Shown: positions 1 through 11,700 of the stretch, piece by piece
Position numbering within the stretch: the stretch's first letter is position 1
Layout of the letters: every line of letters begins with the position of its first letter
Origin: JAFIFT01 sp020051095
GTDB taxonomy: Bacteria > Pseudomonadota > Gammaproteobacteria > Legionellales > Legionellaceae
DNA length: 64,000 nt
NCBI RefSeq assembly: GCF_964199965.1
Contig: NZ_CAXMZT010000013.1
Location: 42,423 to 106,422 of the forward strand
Direction: 5' to 3'
Made by a program: the position numbers and the translations under genes
The notes under the pieces: model-generated
What the model saw: only the letters and a program-made list of their open reading frames with translations
Databases searched by the model: none
What the model was told of the DNA's origin: nothing

Positions 1-2
1 CC

Positions 3-494
3 ATCAAAGGCGGCAGCGGCAATGATACCATTCGCGGCAGCAATCTTGGCAATGATACTATCTTTGGTGAACAAGGCGACGATACACTTTATGGCGGTAA
101 GGGCGATGATACCCTCTCCGGTGACAGTGGAAATGACACGCTTTATGGGGATGATGGCAACGATATCTTAATGGGTGGGACTGGCGATGACACCCTTATC
201 GGCGGCAAAGGCGACGACAGCTTCTTTTATGATTACGGCGAAGGAAATGACACAATCTCCGGCGGTAATGGCAATTGGACCGATAGCCTTCATCTAGATG
301 GCATTTCTGGAAGTGGCCCAGGCGAAATGGGTAGCAACTGGACATTGAACCTTGACAACGGTGCTACCTATCAAATAACCTCTGGGGTTGATGGTAACGT
401 GCTTACCTTTGATCAAAATCATGTTTCTGGCACCATTACTTTTGCGAATGGTGAAGAAATTAACTTCACTGACATCGATGAGATCTATTTCTAG
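3..494 (+). CDS. RTX (calcium-binding nonapeptide) protein, C-terminal part
   Basis: The frame is open from the left edge, so the 5' end lies outside the window. The first ~75 codons are a run of glycine/aspartate nonapeptides of the GGxGxDxxx type (for example GGKGDDTLSG and GDDGNDILMG), the hallmark of RTX repeats that fold into a calcium-binding beta-roll outside the cell. The last ~80 residues are a non-repetitive tail rich in N, T and I (ending DEIYF), where RTX proteins usually carry the type I secretion signal. RTX proteins are exported through TolC-dependent ABC systems; no exporter is visible here. The activity cannot be told because the N-terminal domains are missing. It stands at the edge of the toxin/effector-like island to its right. 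The RTX call is firm; the function is unknown. Confidence 0.9.
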   Translation: MKGGSGNDTIRGSNLGNDTIFGEQGDDTLYGGKGDDTLSGDSGNDTLYGDDGNDILMGGTGDDTLIGGKGDDSFFYDYGEGNDTISGGNGNWTDSLHLDGISGSGPGEMGSNWTLNLDNGATYQITSGVDGNVLTFDQNHVSGTITFANGEEINFTDIDEIYF

Positions 495-567
495 GCAATG
501 AAACACCGCCTGGGATGACAAATCCTATCGATCAAAAAAAAACCACCTTGAATTTTTTTACATCTTG

Positions 568-596
568 TTGAGCTTTTTGTAAATAAATGATATGAT
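568..596 (+). promoter_or_regulatory. sigma70-type promoter for the 664 gene
   Basis: TTGAGC at 568-573 and TATGAT at 591-596 are separated by exactly 17 bases, which would place transcription start near 603, about 60 bases ahead of the ATG at 664. The call is by consensus only. Confidence 0.5.
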
Positions 597-663
597 GGTC
601 TGCAATTGCAAGCGGGTATTCATTGTATGATTAATCCGACCGATGCACCCAGGAGTTTTTATC

Positions 664-2514
664 ATGACGTATCACTATAATCCTCATTCCCATATCAAAG
701 TTTGGCTCAGCAATAACCCAGACGTTTTTATGAATTTTGAGAACCAAACTCGCATGATTGAAATGCGAGAAAAAAATCCCACTGATCCAATCCACTTGGT
801 GTATGACGCCAGTTTGCTAAACGATAAAGCCCGAAACGATCTAAAAGCGTTTTGCGACGAAAATCAGATCATCCCTGTTAATGCCGATTCTGAGGAATTT
901 AGATCACCGCTTGAAACGGACACAGAAATAAACCTCTATCAACACTATAAAGACGAAATCACACATCTCAAAAAAGGCGGCAACCTAGGTGTTGCCAGCG
1001 ATATTTTACGATGGTTACCGTCTTGCTATCGATTAGCAAGCTATACCGACTTGGATGATCCACTCGACACCAATAACTTCTCCACGAACGTGCTCGTCGA
1101 AGCACCTATCATAATAAACGTTGGGACATTAAAGCTTTTTGGCTCCCAAGAGATGATCATTGCCCTTAACGAATACATTGCTGTTGTCGATGAACAAGCG
1201 GCAAGACCCTTGATTGAAAAAGTACAAAAAGGGATGTTGAGCAAACTGCAACACCTCGATTCTGACTATGTTGAAAAAACTGAAGAAACTTTTAAACAAG
1301 ACGGTATCATAAGCCGCTACTTAGTTGGCTATATGAAAAACCGTGCGGAAGCCTTATACATCCAAAAATTAAAACAGTTTAATACAAACGATAATAAACT
1401 AAGCTCAAGAATTCTTCGGAAACATATCAATGACATAATGTCCAATGAGAATGAATACCTCAGCTACCATCGTTTAGATGACTCCGAGTCAAATGATGCT
1501 GTGATTAAACGATTAAGAAGCGATTTAAATCAACAACTCAGTTGGATTAAATGGCTGTTTTTTAACGAGGAATATCGAGAGATTAAGCAATTATTGGCAT
1601 TAAACGATCAAAAATTCATCAAAGCGATGATGAAAAAAGAACGTTCGTTATTTTTAAAATCCATTGTTATTTGCACGACCGGCCCAATTGAATTGACAAG
1701 AAGTTTCTTTGGCGATTACATGATCCCTTCTAAAGAGGTCGATGAGAAAGTTAGGCCTTATGCCATGAGCCATTATGGTCTGGAAAAAGCGTTTCTATCC
1801 AACAATGTTATTCCATTGCATGAAAATGCCTTGGGTATGCTTCGCTATATGGGTGCTAAAGTTGGTGAACGAAATGATTCATCATGGCTAGAAGAAGGTC
1901 AGAAACTGCAATCTGACCGCCAAGCAATTTTGCAAGAGCGCCGACAACAACTCATACAAAGTTTCCCCAGCACGCTATTAAACTATAAAGATATGATAGA
2001 AGCACACATTGCCAAGCTTGAGCAAGAAGATAAGGGTTGGTTTGCTTTTCTATTTAGAACGCGACGGCAGGCAAAATTAAGCGCCTTACGATCGGTTTTA
2101 AGCTGTTTTGATGAACAGTCTGGAAAATTTGATATCACCGCGCTGAAAGAAGTCATGAAAAATGACGTCTTACCAAAACAATCCTTAGTCTATGCGGGCT
2201 TTTTTTCTCATAAAACGCGGGATTTGATTGAAGGACTATCCCAGGTTTGCCATGAAGCGGTTGTGCTTCGCGTTGCACGTGACAAAACGCCAAGCTATAC
2301 CCAATCGGCCAATCAACAAAGCACCAATCAAATGCAGGCTTTATTTGCAAGCCCTATATCCAGTTCAGCACAAACGCTGACAGCTTCGGAAAGTGCCCCT
2401 GCAAAGCCCCGCCAAGAAAATCCGTCTTTCAATTCACCATTCCAATCACCATTAGCCTATCATCCACCTTCGGATTCTAGCCAGCAAGGAACGGCCTTTG
2501 CCAAAAGTCCCTGA
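664..2514 (+). CDS. TcdA/TcdB-like DXD glycosyltransferase-like protein, putative effector
   Basis: 616 residues. The start at 664 is preferred over the in-frame ATG at 643 because AGGAG lies at 651-655, 8 bases before it. Residues ~110-135 carry the signature of the TcdA/TcdB-catalytic and GT32-like fold: a G-N-L-G-V-A-S-D-I-L-R-W segment followed by Y-T-D-L-D with the candidate DXD at residues 129-131, which in the family binds the metal and nucleotide sugar. The middle is helical and rich in charged residues. The last ~70 residues are Ser/Gln/Pro-rich and look disordered, as is common at the C-terminus of Legionellales type IV effectors. No signal peptide or membrane segment is evident. 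The next gene is the giant SecA-like protein in the same orientation, with a hairpin between them. Family membership is fairly clear; sugar donor, target and translocation are unknown. Confidence 0.7.
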   Translation: MTYHYNPHSHIKVWLSNNPDVFMNFENQTRMIEMREKNPTDPIHLVYDASLLNDKARNDLKAFCDENQIIPVNADSEEFRSPLETDTEINLYQHYKDEITHLKKGGNLGVASDILRWLPSCYRLASYTDLDDPLDTNNFSTNVLVEAPIIINVGTLKLFGSQEMIIALNEYIAVVDEQAARPLIEKVQKGMLSKLQHLDSDYVEKTEETFKQDGIISRYLVGYMKNRAEALYIQKLKQFNTNDNKLSSRILRKHINDIMSNENEYLSYHRLDDSESNDAVIKRLRSDLNQQLSWIKWLFFNEEYREIKQLLALNDQKFIKAMMKKERSLFLKSIVICTTGPIELTRSFFGDYMIPSKEVDEKVRPYAMSHYGLEKAFLSNNVIPLHENALGMLRYMGAKVGERNDSSWLEEGQKLQSDRQAILQERRQQLIQSFPSTLLNYKDMIEAHIAKLEQEDKGWFAFLFRTRRQAKLSALRSVLSCFDEQSGKFDITALKEVMKNDVLPKQSLVYAGFFSHKTRDLIEGLSQVCHEAVVLRVARDKTPSYTQSANQQSTNQMQALFASPISSSAQTLTASESAPAKPRQENPSFNSPFQSPLAYHPPSDSSQQGTAFAKSP

Positions 2515-2528
2515 GCATACCTAATGAT

Positions 2529-2568
2529 GCCGTTCAATCTAACAGCAACCAATGTACGATTGAACGGC
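2529..2568 (+). terminator. hairpin after the glycosyltransferase gene
   Basis: GCCGTTCAATC (2529-2539) and GATTGAACGGC (2558-2568) form a perfect 11-bp stem 15 bases after the stop codon. There is no following T run, so it may be a 3' processing or stability stem rather than a classic intrinsic terminator. Confidence 0.5.
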
Positions 2569-2725
2569 TAATTGACATTCCTCCTAAAACACCCCCCTTT
2601 TGCAGCGTTACTTTAAGTCAATTTGTGTCAAGACATCCGCATGTGCTTTATTATTTATCTTGCTGTATTTTTGTGGTATTATGTGATATATTTTAAGGCA
2701 TACGCCATATCGCGAGAACAATTTC

Positions 2726-5700
2726 ATGCATAAAGACACCTACCCCCATTTGTTTAATAAATTTCCAGTAGATAACTTTGAAGTCCTAATCCATGTTTTG
2801 CAGAGGGATTATGCTGATTTATACCCCATTGAGGTGATGGAGCAATATTATAAACAAGGCGTACCAGAATTCACCGCCTATATCCGTTTTTTTGAGGAAA
2901 CGTTCACCAAAGTAGCAGGAAAGTATACCGAAAAGGAGATACAAGAAGCCGTTCTAGCATTGCTTAGCGAACCTAAAAGCACGATAAAAGAATCCACCTT
3001 TATGTTTCCGAAAATTAAGAACAGCGTGCCAAAACCCCTTGGATTTGTTGAAAAGCTGGCAACTGGACATTTAAGTGCTGCTGAACCATTAAGCTATGTG
3101 GATATGGTTAGAAGCACATCCTGGTTTATTAAACAAGGAGAAACCTTGGCCAAACAACCCTATACGGTCATCCCCTTAGCCAATGTTACCAAGGATTCTG
3201 TTCACAATAATATCGCGTTAATTAACCTTCATCCAGACCCTAAGCAAACCCCCAAATGGATTGTCATGGATTGCCGCGATCCTAGCCTTCCCGTTGTCTA
3301 TTGTGAAGCGCCTATCTTGGAGAGTGAAAAATTGCTCCTTGAAACCAAAGCGCAAGTCAAAATCCCATTAGAAAACTATCAAGGGGGAAAAGCCTCTTTA
3401 TCCGTCTCTTCAGGCTATACCGCCTTAGCATGGTGTATGAAACAGGTTGAATCGGTGTGTGCGTTAAAACTTGATTCGGATTTTTCTGCCTTGGTTGAAG
3501 AGTTTACTTTTATTCAACCTGGACATATCTTTAGAGGCGATGATATAACCTATTACACCTCAGACTATCGTCAATTTGCAGGCGAAGACTCCGGATGGTT
3601 TAGTCGTTCTAGCATATATTCTTTCGCAAGAGCCGCCATTTTAGGAAAACTGGGGAATGACACGTATCCCATCAACGATCTCAGTGCTGCCCTTCCCATC
3701 TATAATAGCGCCCTCTCTTCGACAAAAGATGAACAAACCAAATTAAATGCGAGAAGCTATATCCTTGGATTTGATAACGCATTGGGTAAACCAACCGAAT
3801 CGGCAGACCCAAAAGCCCCACAAGCGGTGCGCTACATCACCGAAGATATTGACAGAGAGCTTGTCAAGTTAACCGTGACTGATTCAAACCCGGTAAATAT
3901 AATTGCTATCACAAATGCCTATGCCTATTATGCTAACAAAAATTCCGTACCGCTGACTTGGCTTAGTCAGCACGTCGAACGCCCCTATTCATCGGATGAC
4001 CCCCAGGATTTACATTATGCAACGGCCATGGTGTTAGCGGTATTTCGTTCTTGTGCCAAGTTGTCCAATTTACAAATTGATCTCGCTAATAAATACCAAC
4101 TAGACAAAATTGAAACTGATTTTATCTTACAATTTATGGAAAACAATCCTTATGTTTGCCAATTAACCTTAGGGGTGCCCAACAAGTCACTAGAGAACAT
4201 CCAAGATCAATTGATCCATATTTTCGCGCGAAATCGTTGGTTAAAATATAACGGCTATAAACCACCCATGTTTGATGATTTTTGGAAGAATGCGGCATTT
4301 CACTGGCTAGTCCACTTAAATCAAACCCCGGATGTGTTGTTGGATAAACGCGAAAATGAATTATTCAAACAATGCGTGACAGAAATGGGGCTTCATGGAT
4401 TAGATAGCGTGCTCAAGTATTTAAACAATGAAGTTGACCGCGACCGCATTGAAAAAATCTATGGCAAAAACCGCCCACCCTTTTTCCTCAACTGCCGTCC
4501 TCCACAGATGAAGGAATACTTAGACAGACTGCTTAAGCATTTAGAAATTCAAGGGTATTTCCCCTTCTCCGAATTGGGTGTGACGTTTTCAGAGGAAAAT
4601 GCCATACAAATTGCCCGATTGATTAGCAGCATCAATAAGCTTAACCATTTCGAACAAATTACCTTAACAGACTGCTTAAAAAACAAACCCAAGGCGGCCG
4701 AATTTTTGCATACAATTGCCCTGCAGGCCAAAGAGGAGAATTGGACGACATTGGTCGTCATTCCGGAGCTTCATGACAAAGAAAATGTCAGCTCTGATTT
4801 AGCGGAGATCCGTTCCGTTTATGCCCATTTGAATAATATTATTTTAGCCAACCAACGAATACAAAAAGCCAAAAGTGCATTAAAACAGATTGAAGAAACC
4901 TCTAATTTTGAATCTCAATCACCAGACTCCGAAGAAAGCGGCAAATCCTCTTCAAAAACCGCAGAAACACCCGTTGATTTTGATAAAATCATCAAAACCC
5001 TGCAAAGTAAGAATTTACAACAATGGCATATTCAACGCGGCGGTGAAACCCAACTTCAACTCCAACAACAACAAGAAATCCAACAAGTTAGGCAGCTGCA
5101 ACAAGAACATCAACGCATGAATGTTCATCAGGTGGAAGAAGCCTTTTTTGAAGGGCTAATCAGCTATGACAATATTGATAAACGATTAGGCACATTCTTC
5201 TCAGGCTTTCAACAAGAACATGTTGTGAATGAAAAATATGCCTTATTGAAAACCGGTAAAGAATCCCTCCTACAAGGATTTTTCCATACTTGGGTGAATG
5301 CCAACCCCAGTGTCCAAGCGAAGCACGTGATTCGCTATATGACCAAGGATGCGGTGGTTGAGTTATTAAAGCATCAGGCGTTAATGGTATCGGGTCTAAA
5401 ATTGGATAATTTACCCAAAGGGTTCTCCTTACAGCGCTCAAAAGATGGGGATTACATTCTTTCATTTAAAGCAGACATGGATTATGTCTATCCCCCCAAT
5501 GCCCAAACATTGCGAACCAATATTCGCGAGCCTGCACTTGAATATTGGGAAGGCGATTTTCGCCAGTTTGACGTCGACACCTACCTGGTTCAAAAAAACG
5601 TGATTGAAAAACAAGATTGGCTTTATATGGCAGCTTTTGCCAAATTACAGCCAGACCGTGATTACACTAATGATTACAATGAATTTATCAAACGAAATCC

Positions 5701-8700
5701 CCATTTAGCTGTAAAATTAGGTGCTGGCTCAAGTGGCTTGCTCGGTGCTCTATTAGGCAATCAAGCCTCCGTTGGAGAAAAAGAAAAGGTCATTAAACAC
5801 TGGCCGATTGTCTTACAAGCCTGGCAATATCTCGGAGATAAAGGCGTTGATGCATTTTTGAAACAAAATCCCGCCGATTTTGATTTACCGCCCGAACAAG
5901 TCCAATTTTTTCTTTTGAGCTCACTGTCAAAACCACTGCAAGAATTTGCTCAACATCACCCAATGAATAACCAAACACTAAAAGCATTGGGACAAGTGTA
6001 TTATCGTTTTGGCAATAAGGGGATGAGTTTGCTACTGAGCAAGTTTTCCCAAATCGAGTCACAACTTGGCAAGGAATTCTACCAGTGCTTTAGCCAGGAA
6101 GTGTTAAGTCGATGTCATAACTTTAATGCCTTCATGAATTCTGAATTTTTCTTGTCCATAGACGCGATGATGCAACAATTAAAGGGCAAGAGCAACGAAG
6201 GGGCGCGGTTAGCTTGGCAATCCACCCTGCGCAACCATTATACGACCACCGATTGGGATAATATAACCCACCTTTGGAATGCATTCTCATCGTTTAATCA
6301 AGAAATCACCCGCATGGGATTACACTTAGAAGGCGATGAGTTTGACAACATTCCGCCTAATAATATGATTGTGCTAATGGACCGAGTATTAGATTGCCTT
6401 CGCCATATCCCCAATTACGACAACCAAAGCACTTTTCTACGCAATCTCACTAAATGGGATTTAAGCCACGGCGGCTTACCCTATGCCATTGTTCAGGAGA
6501 AATTTCGCTATTTCAATCAATCCTTACTCCTATCCAATTTTGAACAAGGTAAACCAACCTATGCACCCGATTTGTCGAAAATCTATTCATGGTCTGCTGT
6601 GGAAGCACCGCTGCAGATGCAACGTGCACTAGCTAGTTTAAATCAAATCAGCAAAGACAATTTTGATTGGCTAAAAGATGAAATTGTGACGCCTTCTGCC
6701 GAAAACCGTCATATCTTGATCATGCTATCCAATACCCATTTTAAGGCAAATGCGGTGCCAACCTTAGTGAGCGATTTTCGAAAGTTGCCCCTGGATTTTG
6801 GCAAGACCATTGCTAAAGCAATCCATCAAGCTGTGTATGAAAAAGGGTATAGCCCGCTTGATATTCAATGGGAAACAATCCAAGCTATCGCAAAATTAGA
6901 TTACTCAAGGCTTTTAACTAATCTGCCGAAAGATGCCAATCTCCTCCTCTTAGAAGCCGCAAGCCTGCTGCATCAAAAAAATGCATTAAACCAAGAAAAT
7001 GTCGATAGCCTCACCAAAGCGTTTCAAGCATTAACTGACGCGCATGTGGATTTGAGTCAATACCATTCCCTCACAGCCTTTAAGCTAGGCGTGATTTTTG
7101 GCATCACCCAAAGCGACCAAATTAATCAACTAACCACCATGCTTGATGATGCAAAACCCATAGTCCAGCAAGAAGCGCGTGTATTATTCCGACATCTTTT
7201 GTCGGTGGATTTCGAACAAACGGAATCAGATAGTTTAAATAACCCTCTCCATTGGCAAGCGCTTATCGATTGCATTAAAGCAATGGAAAATGATCCAGCC
7301 AATACTGGCAAGCATCGTCTTGCTCTCATCGATAAATTAAGCGATGAAGCCGGTATTGTGTTTAAATTCTCCAAGGGAGGCAATTTTAGGGCTTTAAACG
7401 ATAAACTTACTGATGGACCAGACAGCTTACACTTTTTTGTCGATCATGAAGACCGAGTATGGCATTTCTTAAAGGATCATATTGCCGTTAAAGTCGATGA
7501 AGATGCGCAGGAACAATTAGTTCCCATTATGAATTTCTTAAAACAGCTGCAAATCAATGTGACTTACTTAAATGAAATCGAACCGTTGCTTGCTATCTTA
7601 GAAAAAACGAAACCGGGGAAATATTGGTCCGCGCCCTACTTTACCAGCCTATTAAAAGCATTGACACCTGATGATGAAAACAGTGCTTTTCCAATTAATT
7701 TGATGAAGACCGTTATCCAAGAAGCAGCGTTAAAAGCGCGGTCTATGAATGAAATCATGGAAGAATTTCCAAAAAAGATAACCGAGATATTTTCTTTAAT
7801 TCAAAAAAACACCGTTTTCACCCGAGATGAACAAGCGATGCTTGCCCAAATTGCCATGCGCGAATATGAATGGACAGAAGGAACAAGCTTAACCTCTCAA
7901 ATCTTAGCAACCGTATCGGGGGAAATGTTTGCCAATACCAGAGAGCCTGCTTTAGCGATTTTATGCCAGTGTCAGAATAAATCCGAACTGGAAAATCGCT
8001 ATCAATATTGCAAAAAAATGGTTGAATTGCCCACCGCTGAATTTCCTAAAATGCACCAAGTTTGGTCGAAAACCATGTCCTTATGGTTGAAGACGATGCA
8101 AGGAAATCCACAGGTTGAAGAATTATTCCAAAATGTGGACGCAGCCTATCAAGCGAATGCAAAAAGAAAAGCACAAGTACTACATATCATCGCTTGGAGT
8201 AGCCTTGATGCGGGTTTACAAAACAACCTTGACCATCAACACGAACTCCGACGAAAAGCACCCAAGTTAGTTGAAAAACTAGCAGGTCTCAATGACGAGG
8301 AACTGAGTGAATTAGCGCTCTGTTACCCACGACAGCCTGCTCCTCGAGCAACCGATATTGTGGCGCTTTTGAAACAACAGCTACCGTTTAAACAAGCCCT
8401 AAGCAATTTCCTGGCGCATCCATTTACAGAGCCTCGCATAGATTACCACCCATTAGCATTAAGTCGCCAGTCGGATCTGGAGCGAATGCTGAAAGAAGTG
8501 CAAGTCAGTTTTGGTGATAATCAAAAAGAAATCAGCGTGGAAGATTGCGCCCGATTATCGCTAGTTTTCACTTATTTAAAAGAATTAGAAAGTGGGCAAT
8601 ATGGTGTCAAAGGCTGTGATAAGTCGATTCAGCAAATGAGCCAGGAAGAAATTGCCCAATTTTTCAAAACACTCTCGCAAGAGCTCGCACAAACGCCTAA

Positions 8701-11700
8701 TAATACCATTTTGCAGGCTCAAGTGTTTGCTTTAATGTTTGAAGCCATGGGGCGAACCACCCGCAAATACCCTCATTTAGCACAACAATTTGCCTTAATT
8801 GCCAATGAATTATTTGTCAAATCCGATAGTCGTGTCATGCAATTATCTGTGGGTGAAGGTAAAAGCCATTATGTGGCCATGCAAGCTGCCCGCTTTGCGG
8901 CTCAAGGTAAAATGGTTGATGTCTGTACATCCAAACGCTCGCTCGCCGCACGGGATCTTGAAGACTATAAAAGTTTCCTTGATTATTTAGGGTTAAGTTC
9001 AACCGCCATTGAACCGAAAACCTCCCATAGTCAGTATATGAACCATCAAATTCATTACTCGACCTTAGGCGATTTATCGCTATTCTTGGATGAGCAAAAT
9101 TATGCAGGAACGCCTATTGAAATACCCAAGGAAAAACGTGTCGGACTATTTGACGAATTTGACTTTACCCGCTTTGAAGAAGGGCGAAAAACCGAATATA
9201 ACTTTGCCAGACCTACGGGTTATACTCCCAAACAATTAACCTGGTTTTATCAGTCAATTAATCAATTTTACGCTAAAAATAAAGACTGGATTACAGAAGA
9301 ACAAAAAGGATTCATTTCGCAAAAAGTACTACTCGCCTTTGCGAAAGCACTAATCAAAGACGCTGGCACAAGCGAAAACCGACAACACTATATTGGACGC
9401 TTTATTGAGGATCCATTAAGAATGGTCCAATACCTTCAGTCTGCGCATGAAGCAGCGAGACTTGAGCGAGGCGTGAATTTTACGGTTCAAGAAGCCGTTA
9501 TTACCGTGGGTGAAGAGCATTATCCCATGCGCGAAATCATTCCATTGTCCACGGATAACCAACGGATGACCGGCTCAACTTTTAGTGCAGGCGTTCACCA
9601 ACTGTTGGCTGTTCGGCTCAACACTGAAGCCCAGACGAAAAATGAGCCGCAAAATTATCACGTCCATCCAGAAAGCCACATTTTAAGTTCTCAAGTGGCC
9701 GCTTACCACATGCAAAGTTTATGGGGGCATCGCGAGGGGTATTCTGGCACCATTTCGGATGTGCAAAAACAACGGTTGTATAACGACGAAAAAACGGTTG
9801 TCTTACATGCACCGACAAACCGTGCCGTTCAACGGACATGGCATCAAGCTAAATTTTATAAAACAGCGGATGCACGCGCTGCTGAAATCAAAGATAGTTT
9901 ATTAGAATGCTTGGCTGAGAAGAAATCGGTGCTTGTTTGTTGTAAAAATGACAAACAAGTGGATGAGTTACAAAAACAACTAAGTGTCCTCTTAGAGCCC
10001 GAGCAATTGAAACAGCTAATTTTTTATACCAATGAAGATCCTCGCATGGCAAACGATGTGCTCGCGGATAAAACTCGGCAAGAAGGCTGGCATGGTGACA
10101 CCAAAGAAAAAGGAATTGCCTTGGTGGCTTCCGGCTTTGGACGAGGCGATAATACGGGAACCGAAGCGGTCTTTATTCTGGGAACTCGCGACTTCAGCGA
10201 TTTAACCCAAAAAGGGGGCCGAACAGCTCGAAACGGCGATGAAGGGGAAGTGTATCAGTTCTATCTCACAGATGAGCTTGAATTCGAAGAAGACCAATAT
10301 ATTAAGCGCTTATCGAAAGGCAGCAAAGAAATACAAGACAGCCTGGATTTAGTTCAAAAGACATTTCCTAATAAAACCGATGCAGACCTATTACATCGCG
10401 TGCTTGTCCTTCGAGAATATTGCTTTGAATTAGATAATATCGTCAATGAAACCTATCATCATGGGCTAGCGCAATATTCAGGTTGGGGTATGCGCTTACT
10501 CGCACACATTGACGATCCGATTCTTCGCAACGAACTGACAACGACGTTTTCACAAACCATGCGCTCGCTGGAAAAAATCTGGATTGATATCGAAGCACAA
10601 GTGGATGCAACACCTCAAGAAAAACAAGAATCCTTATCGAAACAATTTACCCAACAAGCAACTGACTATCTCAATGAGTATTTAAAAAAATCCACGCTGG
10701 TTGTTGCTGAACCCTTTGCTATGAAAGGCACTCCTCAGCCGCTGTTGAATTTGTCAATTCCCGAGCATCGTGAAACGCGTGAATACAGTGCAGAGCTCTC
10801 CTTAGTCTTTACGTCGCTTACCACTTTACCATCCATTGATTGGACGGATAAGCGTATCAATGAGTTACCAGAAAAGTTAAATAAAATGGCCAAAGAGCCT
10901 CATCTTGTCCGTTATTTATCCAATGAAATGCGGCATGCCAAATCGGCAAAAGCCTACTTAGATTGGTTCGACCGATTCTATGATAACTGGCAAAATCCGT
11001 CCAAAAATTGGCAAAAGCAATTAAAACAAGTATTAACTGAAACCGTTGACTCAGACGTCTTAGAACAAGTGAACGATAATCGCGATGAATTTATCCGTCT
11101 AGTGTCCGGCTTAAATCCATCGGTTCAAGACAGTGTGGCAAACTACCTAAAACAAGGTCACACCGCTTCAATTAATGAACGAGCCAATCGCTTAAGACCG
11201 GTTCTTCGCTATTTGAATCAATTCTCCAAAACAGAATTGGATAAGTGGGGGAAACCGTTTATTCATAACGCCGATGTGATACTTGATAACTACGCAGATA
11301 TCATCGCTGAAGCGCAATCCCTGCCAACCATGCCATTTACCCATCTGACACTGTTCGCCAATTTGTTGCGTCGATACCCCAACCCCCATTCGCTTGACAA
11401 CAAAACCTTGTTTGACAGATTGCATAAGCTAACCGCTAAAAACCCTGTGAAACAAATTCGCATTCTTAATCGCTGTGAATCCATTGTTTCCATGCTTCCG
11501 GAAAGTCAACGAAGCCTCGTGTTTCATGATTTGGTTGAAGTCATCAGCCAATACATGGCAAACGATGATTGGAATACCGCCAACCGATTGTTAAATGATA
11601 CGGAAAAGTGGTTAGGCAAACCCCGTCATCAAGAGCGAATCGTCAAGTATTGGCTAACGCTTGCCCAAAACGTTGGCCATCTCCAAGAATTAAAACCCTT